A stretch of DNA of 64,000 nt from Cladochytrium replicatum (taxonomy: Eukaryota > Chytridiomycota > Chytridiomycetes > Cladochytriales > Cladochytriaceae), in the NCBI GenBank assembly GCA_025526935.1, contig JAHLKD010000118.1, positions 1 through 64,000 on the forward strand, in the 5' to 3' direction. Positions within the stretch are counted from its first letter, which is position 1. Each line of letters begins with the position of its first letter. Made by a program: the position numbers and the translations under genes. The notes under the pieces were generated by a model. The model saw nothing but the letters and a program-made list of their open reading frames with translations. It had not been told where the DNA came from and did no database searches. Below, in pieces: positions 43,016-54,618 of the stretch.

Positions 43016-43939
43016 ATGATCTCTGCGGCTGAATTTGCTGTCTCATTCACTTCCTCGGCCGCTGAACTCCTCCAAACCGCCTCAACGTACCTCAAAGCCC
43101 AACCCACCTCCACCAATGTCATCAACACTATCTGCGCCCAAATCCTGTCGGGTGAACTCAACTCAGATCCCTCCAACACCGTCTTCGCAACCCTTTTCTC
43201 CAACTCCGCACCCGTGGGCGTTTTCATGATGATGGGCAGGACCATCGGAGTTATCACCGCGATGCCCACGGGTGCACCCACAGCGCTAGCGAATGCGCTC
43301 CACGCGCGGAACCAGGCTCCCTCTACAGATCTTACGGGGGTCGACGGAAACGTCGCAGCGTGCAAGGAATTCTGCAAGCGGTGGAGCGAGCTCACCGGGA
43401 GACCGCACAAGATTCTCCTCCAAGACACGGTGATGCTGGTCGACCGCGAAGGCTTCGATGACGCCTGCAGAAACGTAAAGTTCAACGGCGGCGTCGACGA
43501 GTCGTGGACTGACGAAAAGCTCGTCGAAGTCGTTGCCATGTTTGTCGTGGATTTCCAGACCGAGGCGATTCCGGGCGAAAAGGCGTCTGTCCCGAACAAG
43601 CAGCGCTTGTTGAAGCAGTTGAGTGAGAAGAAGGTGGTGGTGTGGTTCTCGGACGGGGATGGTGAGGCTGAGAGGACACCGGTGGCATACTGCAACTGGA
43701 GAACTGCATTTGAGAAAGGTGGGATCGCTAGGATTGGGCCTGTGTACACTCCACTGGAACACCGCGGGAAAGGTTATGCCACTGGGGTTGTTGCGGAAGG
43801 GACACGGCGAGCATTGGAGATAGGTGGAGCGGGATCTGTGATGCTGTTTGTGGAGAACAATAATGGTGCTGCTAGGCGTGTGTATGGGAAGCTGGGGTAC
43901 AAAGAAGTGGACCAAGACGTGTGGATGCGATTTGAGTGA
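43016..43939 (+). CDS. GNAT family N-acetyltransferase
   Basis: An intronless 307-residue frame. The C-terminal third is a GNAT domain: GIARIGPVYTPLEHRGKGYA (beta4 and the acetyl-CoA pyrophosphate loop of form RxxGxA, with GKGYA), then VAEGTRRALEIGG and the terminal VMLFVENNNGAARRVYGKLG with the Asn/Tyr pattern of the family. The N-terminal two thirds resemble the extra domain of fungal GNATs of the YkkB/FR47 type: VFMMMGRTIGVIT, followed by TGAPTALANAL. The substrate is unknown. The start at 43016 is the first in-frame ATG and leaves a full-length N-terminal domain. Confidence 0.85.
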   Translation: MISAAEFAVSFTSSAAELLQTASTYLKAQPTSTNVINTICAQILSGELNSDPSNTVFATLFSNSAPVGVFMMMGRTIGVITAMPTGAPTALANALHARNQAPSTDLTGVDGNVAACKEFCKRWSELTGRPHKILLQDTVMLVDREGFDDACRNVKFNGGVDESWTDEKLVEVVAMFVVDFQTEAIPGEKASVPNKQRLLKQLSEKKVVVWFSDGDGEAERTPVAYCNWRTAFEKGGIARIGPVYTPLEHRGKGYATGVVAEGTRRALEIGGAGSVMLFVENNNGAARRVYGKLGYKEVDQDVWMRFE

Positions 43940-45753
43940 ATCATAATCTTCAATCTTCACAATTGCAAAAATGGATGATCCACGACTTTCATGTTCCTGG
44001 AGTCATCATAATGAATGGCCAGGCATCAAAACTGAAATACGAAGTCACTTGGCATGAGCTAGTTGGGCGGGAAGATGAGAGCGAAAATGAAGAAATATTC
44101 TTCGAGGTTGCACATAGAAGCTCTGTGAAAAACAGTACTGTTTCTCATTCTGCCTCCCCAATCTGCATCAGTCCCGTTCTGGATCATGCTGCTTCAAAAC
44201 TTTCGAACCGGCGAATGCAGTGGAGGACGAGGCAACTCAGCTTAACCGTTTGGAGATCGGCTTACGAATGAGGAGACGTTCACTAACGGGTTCGAAGACC
44301 CTATAATAGCGCCGACAGATCCACTATCAGCCGCCGGTCAAGCAAGTGGTGGAAGAAGCCAAGAGCTCTTTCGTAAGCACATTGTAATGCCACGAAATCG
44401 ATGTTGGGGGAACACAGTCCGATTTTTACTAGCCAGCAATGATCGTGGGGAAAACGAGGTCATGGAGGTGGTTGGTTTCTGCATACGTGAGATACGTCGG
44501 ACCTTGGGGTCGCAATTATTAGCGAACAAAGATTCCAATTCCAATATAGATAAGAGAGTTTAGCTGATCGAGTTACGCATTAGTCACACAGATCATCCAC
44601 ATCCTGGCAACACCCGTCGGAATCAATTCGCGAACAGTTCAGGATTCCATCAATGTTTACGAAATACTTTCCTTTCGTCTGCACTCAGTCTGGCGAACGG
44701 CCGTTCGATTGGTTTCATTTCACTCGGAGCGGTGTAGCTTTTAACCCCGTATGGGAGACAAGCGCAGAGTCTCCAACATGTTACCATGAACACCATAGAT
44801 GGTTCTCAGAGATCTAGTCCTGGGGACGACAATGAAAACGAGGATGGAGTGGAGAAGAAGTTGAGGATGATCTGAGCGCGATTCGACCCAGAAAGACGAA
44901 AGCGGGAAAGGAACCGGGAGCAGGCCACAATTACGTAATGAAAGCGATCAAGGGGTATCCGCAATACGAAACGATTCTTCCTGAGGACTTGGTTGGCAGG
45001 GTTTGACGTTTCGGAAGAGTCATTTCGATATTGTGGGCAACGACAGCAGACCGTAGCCAGAACATGAGGATTCTCTCTCGCTGTCCCAATGCAGCACATC
45101 GCACTTCTGAGGACTTTCGTTCAATAAGGAGTTAAACGTTGCTCATCGATTGGCTGATTTGTCGGAAAACCTGGGGCGTGAGACGACATGGTTACAGCTT
45201 TGCGGAAGAGAGTACGGTGCACACCAAAGCAGCCTGCATATAGTCCTGTTTTCTGTGCTGCCCTCACACAGGCCATTGTCGCCATCGCCGGCTCCGTCGC
45301 TCATGCTCGATCACATCTTCTATGCACCAAAATATTGTTTGTGGCGGTACCCGGAAAATTACGTTATTGACAGTGAGCACTGGCGGGCAATGCAAAGAAG
45401 ATCAAATTGAGGACCATCCCAATAATGGAGGTAACCTAGAAGCTCTTCCTCGTCCATATTGTTGAGTGCTACGAAATCTTTTCTGAAACACCTAGTTATT
45501 ATATGCCAGACATTATCTTCGGGAAACTTGAATCGGGAAGGTTAGCTTTTGCGAATTCACTACAATGAACCTGAACCCCATTATGAGGAACATTCGCAAT
45601 TAATCGATGCTCATTATTAAAAGCGGACTTAGGTCAAGGCCATTAACAATATAATAGACAATGCTTGCTGTTTCTACACGTTCAATTGTGAATCTTGTGT
45701 TGTGTACTTTCCGGTGGTCATCGCTCGGTTAACCTTCAAATATACGGCAAAAG
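43940..45753. other. gene-poor, probably decayed sequence
   Basis: About 1.8 kb with several short open frames (for example 43936-44271 and 45150-45410 on the plus strand) that look protein-like in parts but are repeatedly interrupted. I recognise no family. Likely relics of one or more genes. Confidence 0.4.
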
Positions 45754-47589
45754 CCCTCACCTAAGCATCAGCGGTGAGCCAAGAGACGCTGCATACTCAG
45801 CATTGCCTCGGCATACCATCGTAATAAACGTATCCTGAAGCGCTGTGATTTCCGTTATCTTGCTCCTGTTCTTACCGTCCAAGGTCTTCTTTTCTAGAAC
45901 TGAAAAATCCAGTTTGGTGAGCTGTCTGTGTGGAAATAGGTCAGCTTTCTGAAAAGAGTTCTGAATTCTGCTTCCCTTGTTGCTCTGCAGAGGACAACGA
46001 GGGGACGAACAGTAAAGTAGGAAAGTAACAACGTCAGGCCAAGTCCGACTGCGCCCAGAACTGCAGCGATAATGATCGTGCGCATTCTGAGTTGATCAAC
46101 AACGCCGAAGAACCCTTCGTAAGGGATAGCTACGACGGCAACCCAGTTTGCTTCGAAATCAGATATAAGGCGTGCGCGGACCAAAAACAGCTTCGATCTT
46201 CCTTGCGCAACGAATCCAGATAACGTCATTGTGGGAACGTCGAGGATGGAGTGGGTTACAAAGTCACCGGATCCATCAGGGATCGATCTCTGCAGCAATG
46301 CAGAAGTTAATGACGAGATTGTCAAGTCTGCCGTTGAGCTCGCCGAAAACTGGAAAAGCCATTAAACGGGAACAGAGCAGAAATCATGACATACTCTAAT
46401 ATCGCCTTCTGCAATTGCAGACGCATTGTCTGAGGTCACCAACAAGCCGCTAATCTTTTCAAATAGAAAAATACGCGTTCCATTTGTGAAAGAAGCCGAA
46501 ATACCCTCAATGAATTTGGAGAAGGACGTTTGGAGTTCTATCATAAGCCCGCAGACGAATGCGGGCATAACCCCCAACGCTCGATCTCTGTCGTTTGGGA
46601 AGTGGTACCCGAGATGAACAAATTGCCACACCACAACACCCTTATCTACAACTGGAAAAGTAGTAGCCACAATCAGTTTCAGTGTCATCTCGAAAACATG
46701 TTCCCTCACATGAAGACGGTACCCATGATGAGTTCAGACCAACGGGCGGATACCCTGGCGTAGATTGAAATGCAGGCGGACCAAGAGGACCACTGCCATT
46801 CCATGGCGTAAGGGAATAATGCCATCCCGTTGAATCGTCCGCAAAGGCGACGAATGGGATGCCTGATATTATGTACACTCCTATTTGAGGCGGTGGAGTG
46901 CTCGAAAAAAACCTTCTCTTTGGATTTATAACTCCTTGATGTTTGTTGTCACCTAGAAGTGGTTTAACAGTGGGTTTCTCACCAACCTGTGAAGTTTTCC
47001 GTTGCTGAGCAGATAAGTCCGTTGTGAATCGGTTGAGTTCTCAGGGCATTAACAAGCTCTCTAAACGTGTCCGTTTGGTTCCCCACAATTACTGGTTCGG
47101 CCGTTGTGGTTAGAACACCGATAATCCCCGTGTTGTTCGTGACCATGTTCACAGCAGTATTTGCAACAGCGAGCGCTCTGACGGTTGAAGTTGTGACCTG
47201 CTCCATAATCAGCTGTGCTACCAGAGGACAATTTGCAAGATCAGACAGACGAAGGATCTGTGAACGATACGTCGGACCTTCAAATTCTGCTCCCCTATGA
47301 TTGATATGGAATCAGTGGTAGATACTGTGATAAGCACCCACGTCTTCCACGATATTATTATTTGCTCTGACCCAATATCAAGCTGGGGACCCACCGGAAG
47401 GCATATTCCCAGGAGAGGAATTGTAAAGACCAAGGCGAGAGGTACCAGCAAAGGAAAGCTGAAATTTCTCGCAGATTGCGATGATTTCCCTGCTTCCTCC
47501 ACTGACTGATAAGGTGGAAGCGGCCGCACCTTCCGTGAGGACGGGTGCAGTGAACCATGGCCTTCTTTGCTGTGAAAAAAGTGTGTCAT
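45754..47589 (-). pseudogene. dCache-type membrane receptor lacking an output domain, probable pseudogene
   Basis: The minus strand encodes an N-terminal membrane anchor (NFSFPLLVPLALVFTIPLLG), an extracellular sensor of dCache type in pieces (TTSTVRALAVANTAVNMVTN; GIPFVAFADDSTGWHYSLTP; MTLKLIVATTFPVVDKGVVV; WVAVVAIPYEGFFGVVDQL), a second helix (IIIAAVLGAVGLGLTLLLSY) and a HAMP-like linker continuing after a small intron (LTKLDFSVLEKKTL; EITALQDTFITMV). In chytrid-like fungi this arrangement leads into a cyclase or histidine kinase; here no catalytic domain follows. The frame changes near 47297 at a GGGG run and again near 46720, where no intron is evident. I infer a 3'-truncated, frameshifted receptor gene. 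Confidence 0.65.
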
Positions 47590-49278
47590 CTAAAGAAACT
47601 TATCTGCGAAAAGCAATCACTTACGGCACTTGTGTGGCATTTGAGTTGATATCACCACCATCAAGTGGAGAACCTGCGCTTGGGTAAGTCCTATCGGTGT
47701 TGTACATAGTTTTGGTGGACTTAAGTCCTCAGGAGGAAATCCAAAGTGTGATTTCCAATCAAGAATGATTTCTTGGAATAACGATCGGATCTCACTTTGA
47801 TGGTATGTTAAAAATGTACGCCAGACCATTTGTTGATATGCAGCTTGTTTTGGCAGTGTAAACCACGGCAAAGCCGGTACAGCCGAAGAGAGCCCTTCTT
47901 ATCGTCGGCTTTTGGTTGATGATATGATATACTGCACCACAGGATCTCCGTGTTGTGATTGATCGCGTGGACATGAGACCAAGTTGCAGCCATCAAGAGT
48001 GACCAAGAACTTCCCTAAGATGCGAGTGCCAAACGTGATACACAGATTGCGCGCATCCTCCCAACGCGACTGGAATTAAACGCGTTGAATGCGGATTCCA
48101 TGATACATGAGCGCAGCGCAGCCGCTTACTGCGTCCCATCCTCGCACTCGCACACAACCTTTGCCCCCCAAAACAAAGCGTTCTGGTGCACCGCTATAGA
48201 CTCGGGGTTTGATTTCACACACTTTCCCTCATGCAAATTCAAAACCCCGATGGGATGGAAACGACCACACACCACAGTCGGTTGCGCGGACAATGGAAAG
48301 CAGTCGGTTGAAATGGCGCCCTCAAATTTCGCAAAAAATTAGTCGAAGGTTACACGTTCTCGGCGGGTATACCGGAATGTAACTGGCCAAGTATGGTAGT
48401 CGGAAACGCGAGATGAGGGGGCGGTTTCGGACTTGCTCACACAAGATGTGATCCCATTATTTGTTGATCATGTTGAAATCTGTTAGAAATATACCCGATA
48501 TGGAAAGTTTGAGACCAAACTTACCATGGAGGTTCGGAGATGTTAAAAACATGTTAACAAGATTAATCCCGTGTTGGACAAACATAGCTGCATTTAAGGG
48601 AGGACTCAGTCGTCGTTGTCTTGTATTCACCCTGTATCTATACAGTGTCATATATTGTTATAAATATGCCGACTATTAAAGCAACGAACGGATAGGAAAC
48701 ATCCTATCTGTCTGAGTTTGGGTTAATGGTATGGTATAACTATATTATATTATATTATTATTATTATTTTTTACGGGGACATTTTATCACTGTTCCAGCT
48801 ACAAACAACTATCTTTATATATACACACAAAATCGTCGCTAAGTGCCGAGTAAAGAGGTCGGATTTTCCCAACGCCCTTTTCCCACTGCAACTCGAGTTT
48901 GGTGTGTGGTCTATGTCATGAATTTGAACTTCTCAATGCCACCATATCCCTCCATGGTCACAACGGTTCAAAACCCAGCTTATCGACTCTTTATCTACTA
49001 GAAAGAAAATGTTTCGAATATGACAAATAAGTAAAAAATGCGGAACATGAACGAACTATCATCTCGTACCAACAAACCAAATCGCACACCAATAAACATT
49101 TCGAAATCAAGCTCTCATATCTACCCATTTGCATGCCATTATTCCTCGACCTATATAAAAATTGGGGGGGAAATGGAGGGAAACAAACTCCAAAACTCTA
49201 TCGCAACGAAAAAAACGAGCACGAATAGTGCATACACTCGCTCGGGTCGGGGACGATATAAGAAAAGAGGATTCTTTT
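47590..49278. other. spacer, AT-rich, no gene supported
   Basis: About 1.7 kb. Short frames at 47617-47871 (-) and 48085-48342 (+) show no motif. A TTA/TAT microsatellite lies at about 48740-48772. The last part is probably the 3' region of the CBM19-like gene. Confidence 0.5.
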
Positions 49279-52119
49279 TCAAGAGACGTTCATAGTCACA
49301 ACCTCCGTCACGATCGCGGTGGCCACCGCCGCCGCCGTCGCAAATGCAGTCTCCACAGCCGTCGACGTCACCGTTACCACATTCGAAATCACCGTCGTCG
49401 TCACAATCACTGTCGACACAATCGTCTCCTGCGGCGCCGTCACGGTCACTACCACAGTGCTCACCGCACTCCTTAAGATCGTCGGACTATCCATTAGTAC
49501 ACCAACAAGCTGGAGCCCAGAGATCCCGGGCTCGCCGAGCAGATTCTCAAAGTCGCAGAGAATATCAAGCAGTCCGTCGGGCGCGTCGTACATGTTGTAG
49601 CACACGGTTCCCTCGGCACAATCGCGTGGCTCCTCGAGCGTCCCGTCAGAGATACAGGTTAAGAATGTTCTCGCGTTCATGCACACGTTTCTGATCTTGT
49701 TGATATCGCATGGTTTTCCGGGGTAGTTTGTTTCGGAGCTTTGAGGTGGTGGTGCGGTTGCCCCGCCATTATTGCCTTGGCTCGGTGGAGCGGTTGTTGC
49801 TGCGGTGCTCTGGATCGGCGGAGCTGTCGGATCACCAACCGGAAACGTTGTCGGTGCCACAGTGGGGCCAGTTACATCTTGCCTTCGTGAAAGTGGTTCG
49901 TTCTCTCCGCCCTCATCACTCTCTGATTCGCTCGGCGTTTCCTCCCCTGTCTCGACCTCTCCCTCGTCTTCATCTCTTTTCGTCAGAGTCGGGGTCGAGT
50001 CTAGTCTCCTAACAGCCACGACCGTCGAATATACCGTTACAGTCGTCCCAGTCCCAGGTGCGATACCCATAGTGTTGTCACCCGGAATCTGGGCAGGAAT
50101 TTGATTCGACCCCGCCTTGGGCCACCCACAATACACTCCAGTATGCCCACCTGTGTCTTGCTCATAACACACCGTTCCAATTCCGCACGTCCTGTACGGC
50201 CCAAACACCCCACCAGGCCAACACTCCAAATAAGTCGTCGAATTCTTACACACACTCCACACGTTGGCATTATTGCACGGCCGCCCAACATCAACCTCCG
50301 TCGTCATCGAAAACCCAGGGAAAATATTTGGATTCCCAGATCCATCGCGCTTCTGAAATACCTTGTGATCGGGCCATCCACACGTCACACTTTTCTTGCC
50401 GTTCGCGGTGCTTTCGATGCACGTAGTACCCTCCCCGCACGCTTGAACCGGGCCCACAAGATTGACACTGAAACATTTCGCGAACGTGCAGTACGAAACG
50501 CACATCGAGTCGACCCAGTTGGCTTCGCAGTAGTCTCCAGGCTTGATCGCCGCGCTCTCGTCTGGTGCCGGCCACCAGCACACAGCACGTCCGACACCGT
50601 TCACTGTCGTTCCCTTGCATACTGTTCCTTCAGCACAGCTCATGGGCTCGCTGAGGCTGCCGTCCGACAGACATTGCACGAAGCTCTGTGAATCTTTGCA
50701 CATCCCTTCCATCTTCGATGGATCGCATCGCTCTCCTCCCCCAGATCCTCCTGATGCACATCCTGAATGGCATCCTCCAGAGCCTGCTGATCCACAACCT
50801 GATTCGCAACCTCCAGAGTCTCCCGATCCACAGCCTGAATCACATCCTCCATGGTCTCCGGGTCCGTCATTTGAGCCGTGGGAACCTCCAGAATCGTCAG
50901 AGCCTCCCGGGCATCCTGATTCGCATCCCCCAGATCCTCCAGAAGATCCACATGTCGGCTCTGATCCGCATCCTGTGTATCCTGTACCTGTAACAGACTC
51001 TTGTGTTGTGGATGTCGCGGTAACCGTCACAATCACTGGCGACGCAGTCACAATCTCCGTGACAACATACACCGGTCTAGACGCTGTCGTGGTTGCCGTC
51101 GCGGTCTCAATCGCGGTTGCCGTCGAAGTAACAACAACGCATGTCTCGCATCGCTCATGAAGCCTTCGATCGCCATGATTGCTCTCCTCGTCTTCATCCG
51201 ACTCGTGCTCATCCTCATCGATCAACTCACATGTAGCTCCACCCTCTTCAAGTTCGACGCACGTCGAGCCCTCAGGACACCGCATCGGCACGCTTTTCCT
51301 CCCATCCGCAAAGCAAACACTATAACTCTCCATATCAAAGCACTCCGTCTTATCACATCGCGAACCAGCTCCCTCATTCACCCGTCCGAAGATCTCCGCG
51401 GTCCAATCAAACAGCACGCTTCCTCCAAGCAGCCCATACACCGACTTTGTTTCACCGCGCTCGCACAGAACCCTGTTCACGCCCCAGACCGTCTGATCCA
51501 CACACCGCGAGTCAGTTGGACAATCGTGCTCGTTACCAATCTCATCGTTCGCATAGCACTTTGCAAATGTTCGCGAGGTAAGGCAGATCGTATCTTGACT
51601 CTGGTTGTCGCACGATCCCCCAGGGATCTGCGCGATCTGTGTCGGAGGTGTCATCGGATCGTACTCGCTCGAGTCGGAATCGCAGTAGGCTCTCGTAACC
51701 ATACCAAAAACCCACTGGCGGCACTCCCCAGAGCACTCGGTGGGCCACGAAAGCTCCCCGTTTGACATGCAGAGAGAATATCCCGACCCGCTCACGCACA
51801 ACGACTCGGTTGTCTGTCGAGCGCACTGAAGTCCCATGCCCGGGCGGTCCAAATCCACGTCATACGTATCTGTGATCGAGTCCGGGAGGCACGCTATGCG
51901 GGATACCCCATTCGTGCGGGATTCCCGGCATACCGTGCCCGATTCGCAGTTGATCGCGGGTCCGAGGGCGTTCCAGGCGTTGCAGTAGGCAAAAATAGTC
52001 GGGCTGAGACAGGTTGTGTCGGTGGTGTTTCTGTTGCAGAGAATCTCTTCCTGGGGGGCGGAGGTGATCGGGGGACTTAGCACGCCGAGTATGGCGAGGA
52101 GTGTGGACGATAATGGCAT
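49279..52119 (-). CDS. large secreted protein with eight CBM19-like Cys modules
   Basis: A single exon of 946 residues. A signal peptide (MPLSSTLLAILGVLSPPITS) is followed by eight Cys modules of about 45-50 residues with the pattern C....(x)C...TF..C..G.....CxxGTxC.......C, close to CBM19 chitin-binding modules of fungal chitinases. Four lie N-terminal (about 25-305) and four C-terminal; typical blocks are CAEGTVCKGTTVNGVGRAVC and CGEGTTCIESTANGKKSVTC. Between them sit a Thr/Val tract (TATAIETATATTTA) and an extraordinary Gly/Ser/Cys segment with CESGC, CDSGC and CHSGC repeats (about 395-470). The C-terminus is a long Val/Thr beta-rich tract. No catalytic domain is present, so a chitin-binding or structural surface role is inferred. 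The last 60 residues may anchor it. Confidence 0.82.
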   Translation of the reverse strand: MPLSSTLLAILGVLSPPITSAPQEEILCNRNTTDTTCLSPTIFAYCNAWNALGPAINCESGTVCRESRTNGVSRIACLPDSITDTYDVDLDRPGMGLQCARQTTESLCVSGSGYSLCMSNGELSWPTECSGECRQWVFGMVTRAYCDSDSSEYDPMTPPTQIAQIPGGSCDNQSQDTICLTSRTFAKCYANDEIGNEHDCPTDSRCVDQTVWGVNRVLCERGETKSVYGLLGGSVLFDWTAEIFGRVNEGAGSRCDKTECFDMESYSVCFADGRKSVPMRCPEGSTCVELEEGGATCELIDEDEHESDEDEESNHGDRRLHERCETCVVVTSTATAIETATATTTASRPVYVVTEIVTASPVIVTVTATSTTQESVTGTGYTGCGSEPTCGSSGGSGGCESGCPGGSDDSGGSHGSNDGPGDHGGCDSGCGSGDSGGCESGCGSAGSGGCHSGCASGGSGGGERCDPSKMEGMCKDSQSFVQCLSDGSLSEPMSCAEGTVCKGTTVNGVGRAVCWWPAPDESAAIKPGDYCEANWVDSMCVSYCTFAKCFSVNLVGPVQACGEGTTCIESTANGKKSVTCGWPDHKVFQKRDGSGNPNIFPGFSMTTEVDVGRPCNNANVWSVCKNSTTYLECWPGGVFGPYRTCGIGTVCYEQDTGGHTGVYCGWPKAGSNQIPAQIPGDNTMGIAPGTGTTVTVYSTVVAVRRLDSTPTLTKRDEDEGEVETGEETPSESESDEGGENEPLSRRQDVTGPTVAPTTFPVGDPTAPPIQSTAATTAPPSQGNNGGATAPPPQSSETNYPGKPCDINKIRNVCMNARTFLTCISDGTLEEPRDCAEGTVCYNMYDAPDGLLDILCDFENLLGEPGISGLQLVGVLMDSPTILRSAVSTVVVTVTAPQETIVSTVIVTTTVISNVVTVTSTAVETAFATAAAVATAIVTEVVTMNVS

Positions 52120-52399
52120 TCTTTGTTTGATGAAACTGTGAGCTGAGGTCTAGGAATAAGTAATCAGCAAATATTGGTGGGGCCCTGATGTGCCCGTTCG
52201 GGCCAGGCAGCATCATCCTTTCATACTTATGGGGTTCTTCGAGTGTTCTTTTGGAGCGATCGCTCGTGTACAGGCTTGAAGCTTATGTGTCCAAGAATCG
52301 ATCTAAAAAGTTGCAGCTCGTTTGTTGGGATTGCTGGATTTCTCGACTGAGCTGGGCGGAACTTGGCAAAACAAGCGCCCAGCCGTGCCGCAGTTCGCG

Positions 52400-53465
52400 T
52401 TTCCTTCAAGAATTCACCTCTATGTTATCCAGACCCTCTATTTTATCCAGACAGAGTTCTTCACCGGCAAGCAGCGGGTACTTCGGCCCCGTCCCCGTTT
52501 CAAATAACACCGCCTCTTCGTCCTCTATAATCTACCCCTCCTGCCTCAGCTTCACGTACACTTCAAGCGTCGCACAACCCTCAAGCGAAAAAAGATCCCT
52601 TCGCTCTTACATATCAGCACACTGTACTCCTCAATCTCCCCCTCGGTCACCGCGACCGCCGTGCCCCCGCTCTCTCACACAGCCCTCAAGGATCAAATAA
52701 TCCCCAAAAGCGACCGGAACTCTGATCCCAGCTATGGGGGACCTCCCACCTCTTTACGCTCTCGACGCCCTCTTCGAACGCACGGAAGATTGGCGCGACT
52801 GGACGACGACCATGCGCGGGAGACGGGTCCCGGAAGGCAGTCAGTTGAGGAGGGGGAAGTTGAGGAACGTGCCGCCGCAGGTCGGGTAGAGGATCACGGA
52901 GGGGAGACGACCGCTGAGCTGGAAGAAGAGCTCGTAGCCGAGGGGTCTTTTACCCTAGACGCGGTAGGGTTCTTTGATGGCCGAGACGTCGATGGCGCGT
53001 GGTCGATCAGGCCATTGACCTGGACGAAACGCAACATGGGCTCAAATGAAGGGAGTGTAAAAAAGATGTGGACTCACCTCATGGTTGGTCGCTCCGAATG
53101 CTCGGAATTCCTGTTGTCTACTCTGTGAGGTTATGCCTACAACACTGCCATCTTGAGAAGCCGTAGTGTGCGTCATCTGGCATGACCACATCCACTTTGA
53201 TGCCCGCTCTCGCACCATATGCCGCCAGCGCGCTCCCCGAAGAAGTTGGACAGGGACAGAAATCGAAGGTGAAATTGTGCAAGAATATGTTTGGGGGAAC
53301 ATTTCAGGGAAACATGAGATGGTTGTTGGGATGGAGTGATAATGGACAGATTCTCGACAGGTTACGCAAGGACATATTACATCCTTGTCTTGATCTGATC
53401 TCATCCCGCACCCACACACGCTTACTAAAAGGGATTGTTCCTCACGTGTTCGATATGGAGTGATA
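52400..53465 (-). pseudogene. threonine synthase (PLP enzyme) pseudogene
   Basis: On the minus strand, conserved threonine synthase blocks appear in order but in several frames: a decayed VWVRDEI near 53410; SGSALAAYGARAGIKVDVVM then PDDAHYGFSR (53160-53250); IKEPYRV followed by a stop and GKRPLGYEL; LPSVILYPTCGGTF (the PLP-phosphate GGGT region with Cys for the first Gly); RLPRMVVVQ; GIRVPVAFGDYLIL; EGCATLEVYVKLRQEG, then a stop; and EEAVLFETGTGPKYPLL. The stop after YRV (about 52972), at least three frame changes and missing internal pieces make it non-functional. The living enzyme makes threonine from O-phosphohomoserine. Confidence 0.82.
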
Positions 53466-53527
53466 GGACCACGGAATCAAGAATCATTACACTTACAAAT
53501 CATTGCACAGTGTGGCTTATCATACAG

Positions 53528-54618
53528 ATGGAAGGCATCAAGCACATCGTTTTGGTTCTCTCTGGAAAGGGCGGCGTTGGAAAGTCAACCGTATCGACAG
53601 AACTAGCCCTCACGCTCGCAGATAAAGGATGCAAAGTCGGCGTGTTGGACATCGACCTCACCGGTCCCTCGATTCCGCGCATGTTTGGTTTGCATAACCA
53701 CACCGTTCACCAGTCGTCGGCGGGATGGACGCCCGTTTACACGGACGAGGCAAAGAGAGTCGGTGTCATGTCCATCGGGTTCCTGCTGAGCAGTCCCGAC
53801 GATGCGGTCGTTTGGAGAGGGCCAAAGAAGACTGGTATGCCGCTGGTGGTGCAATGAATGATTTGCTAATTAACACGTGCTCAAATGTAGCAATGATCAA
53901 GCAGTTCTTGACTGATGTTGCTTGGGGAGAGCTGGACTACCTTGTGATCGACACGCCTCCCGGTACTTCGAGTTTGTTCCAGGTCTATTCTTTACTTACT
54001 GTCCATGTAGGGACCTCTGACGAGCATATATCGATTGTCGAATATTTGCGAGAGTATAACCCTGATGGAGCCGTGGTGGTAACTACACCGCAGGTAAGAT
54101 CGAAGGGAAAAGCAAAGTTTTGGTAAATGCTCAAAGAACATCATCTAAAAGGCAGTAGCGCTTTCGGATGTAAGGAAAGAGCTGGATTTCTGCCGGAAAA
54201 CAAAGATTCCGGTCCTTGGAGTTGTGGAAAACATGAGTGGATACGTATGCCCTCATTGCGCAGTAAGTATACAAACAAAACAGTCACAATGATCAAGCTT
54301 GTTTCTAAACTGAAGATGATTATTCAAGGAGTGTACCGATGTATTTTCGAGTGGGGGCGGAGAAGAGATGGCGAAGAAGTTTGGTCTAGACTTCCTTGGT
54401 GAGTCAACCAACCACTGGAGCTGTATGAATATGGATGCTAAATGGATATTTTTGTGTGGTGTACAGGACGAGTTCCGATCGACCCGTCGCTGAGTGGATT
54501 GATTGAGGGTGGAGGGGGTACGTTTTCTGCGCGGTTCCGGCAGAGTTCGGTGCACGGGATATTTGAAAGGATTAGTGAGAAAGTAGCTGCCAAGTGCAGC
54601 AGCAACAATAAACATTAG
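53528..54618 (+). CDS. CFD1: cytosolic Fe-S cluster assembly P-loop ATPase NUBP2/Cfd1
   Basis: Six exons (53528-53834, 53891-53962, 54011-54093, 54152-54262, 54329-54398, 54467-54618) give 264 residues, the usual length. The deviant Walker [10 protein letters not shown] lies at residues 13-21, followed by [36 protein letters not shown] (switch II), [12 protein letters not shown] and a CPHC motif (C187, C190), then [20 protein letters not shown], split by an intron exactly after the CxxC. The short-form Nbp35/Cfd1 family without the N-terminal four-Cys motif is NUBP2/Cfd1, a scaffold with Nbp35 for assembling Fe4S4 clusters for cytosolic and nuclear proteins. The ATG at 53528 gives the standard N-terminus just before the P-loop. 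Confidence 0.93.

Noticed and set aside
42964-43749. 261-residue minus-strand ORF
   Set aside because: Antisense of the GNAT gene, which has clear acetyl-CoA motifs.
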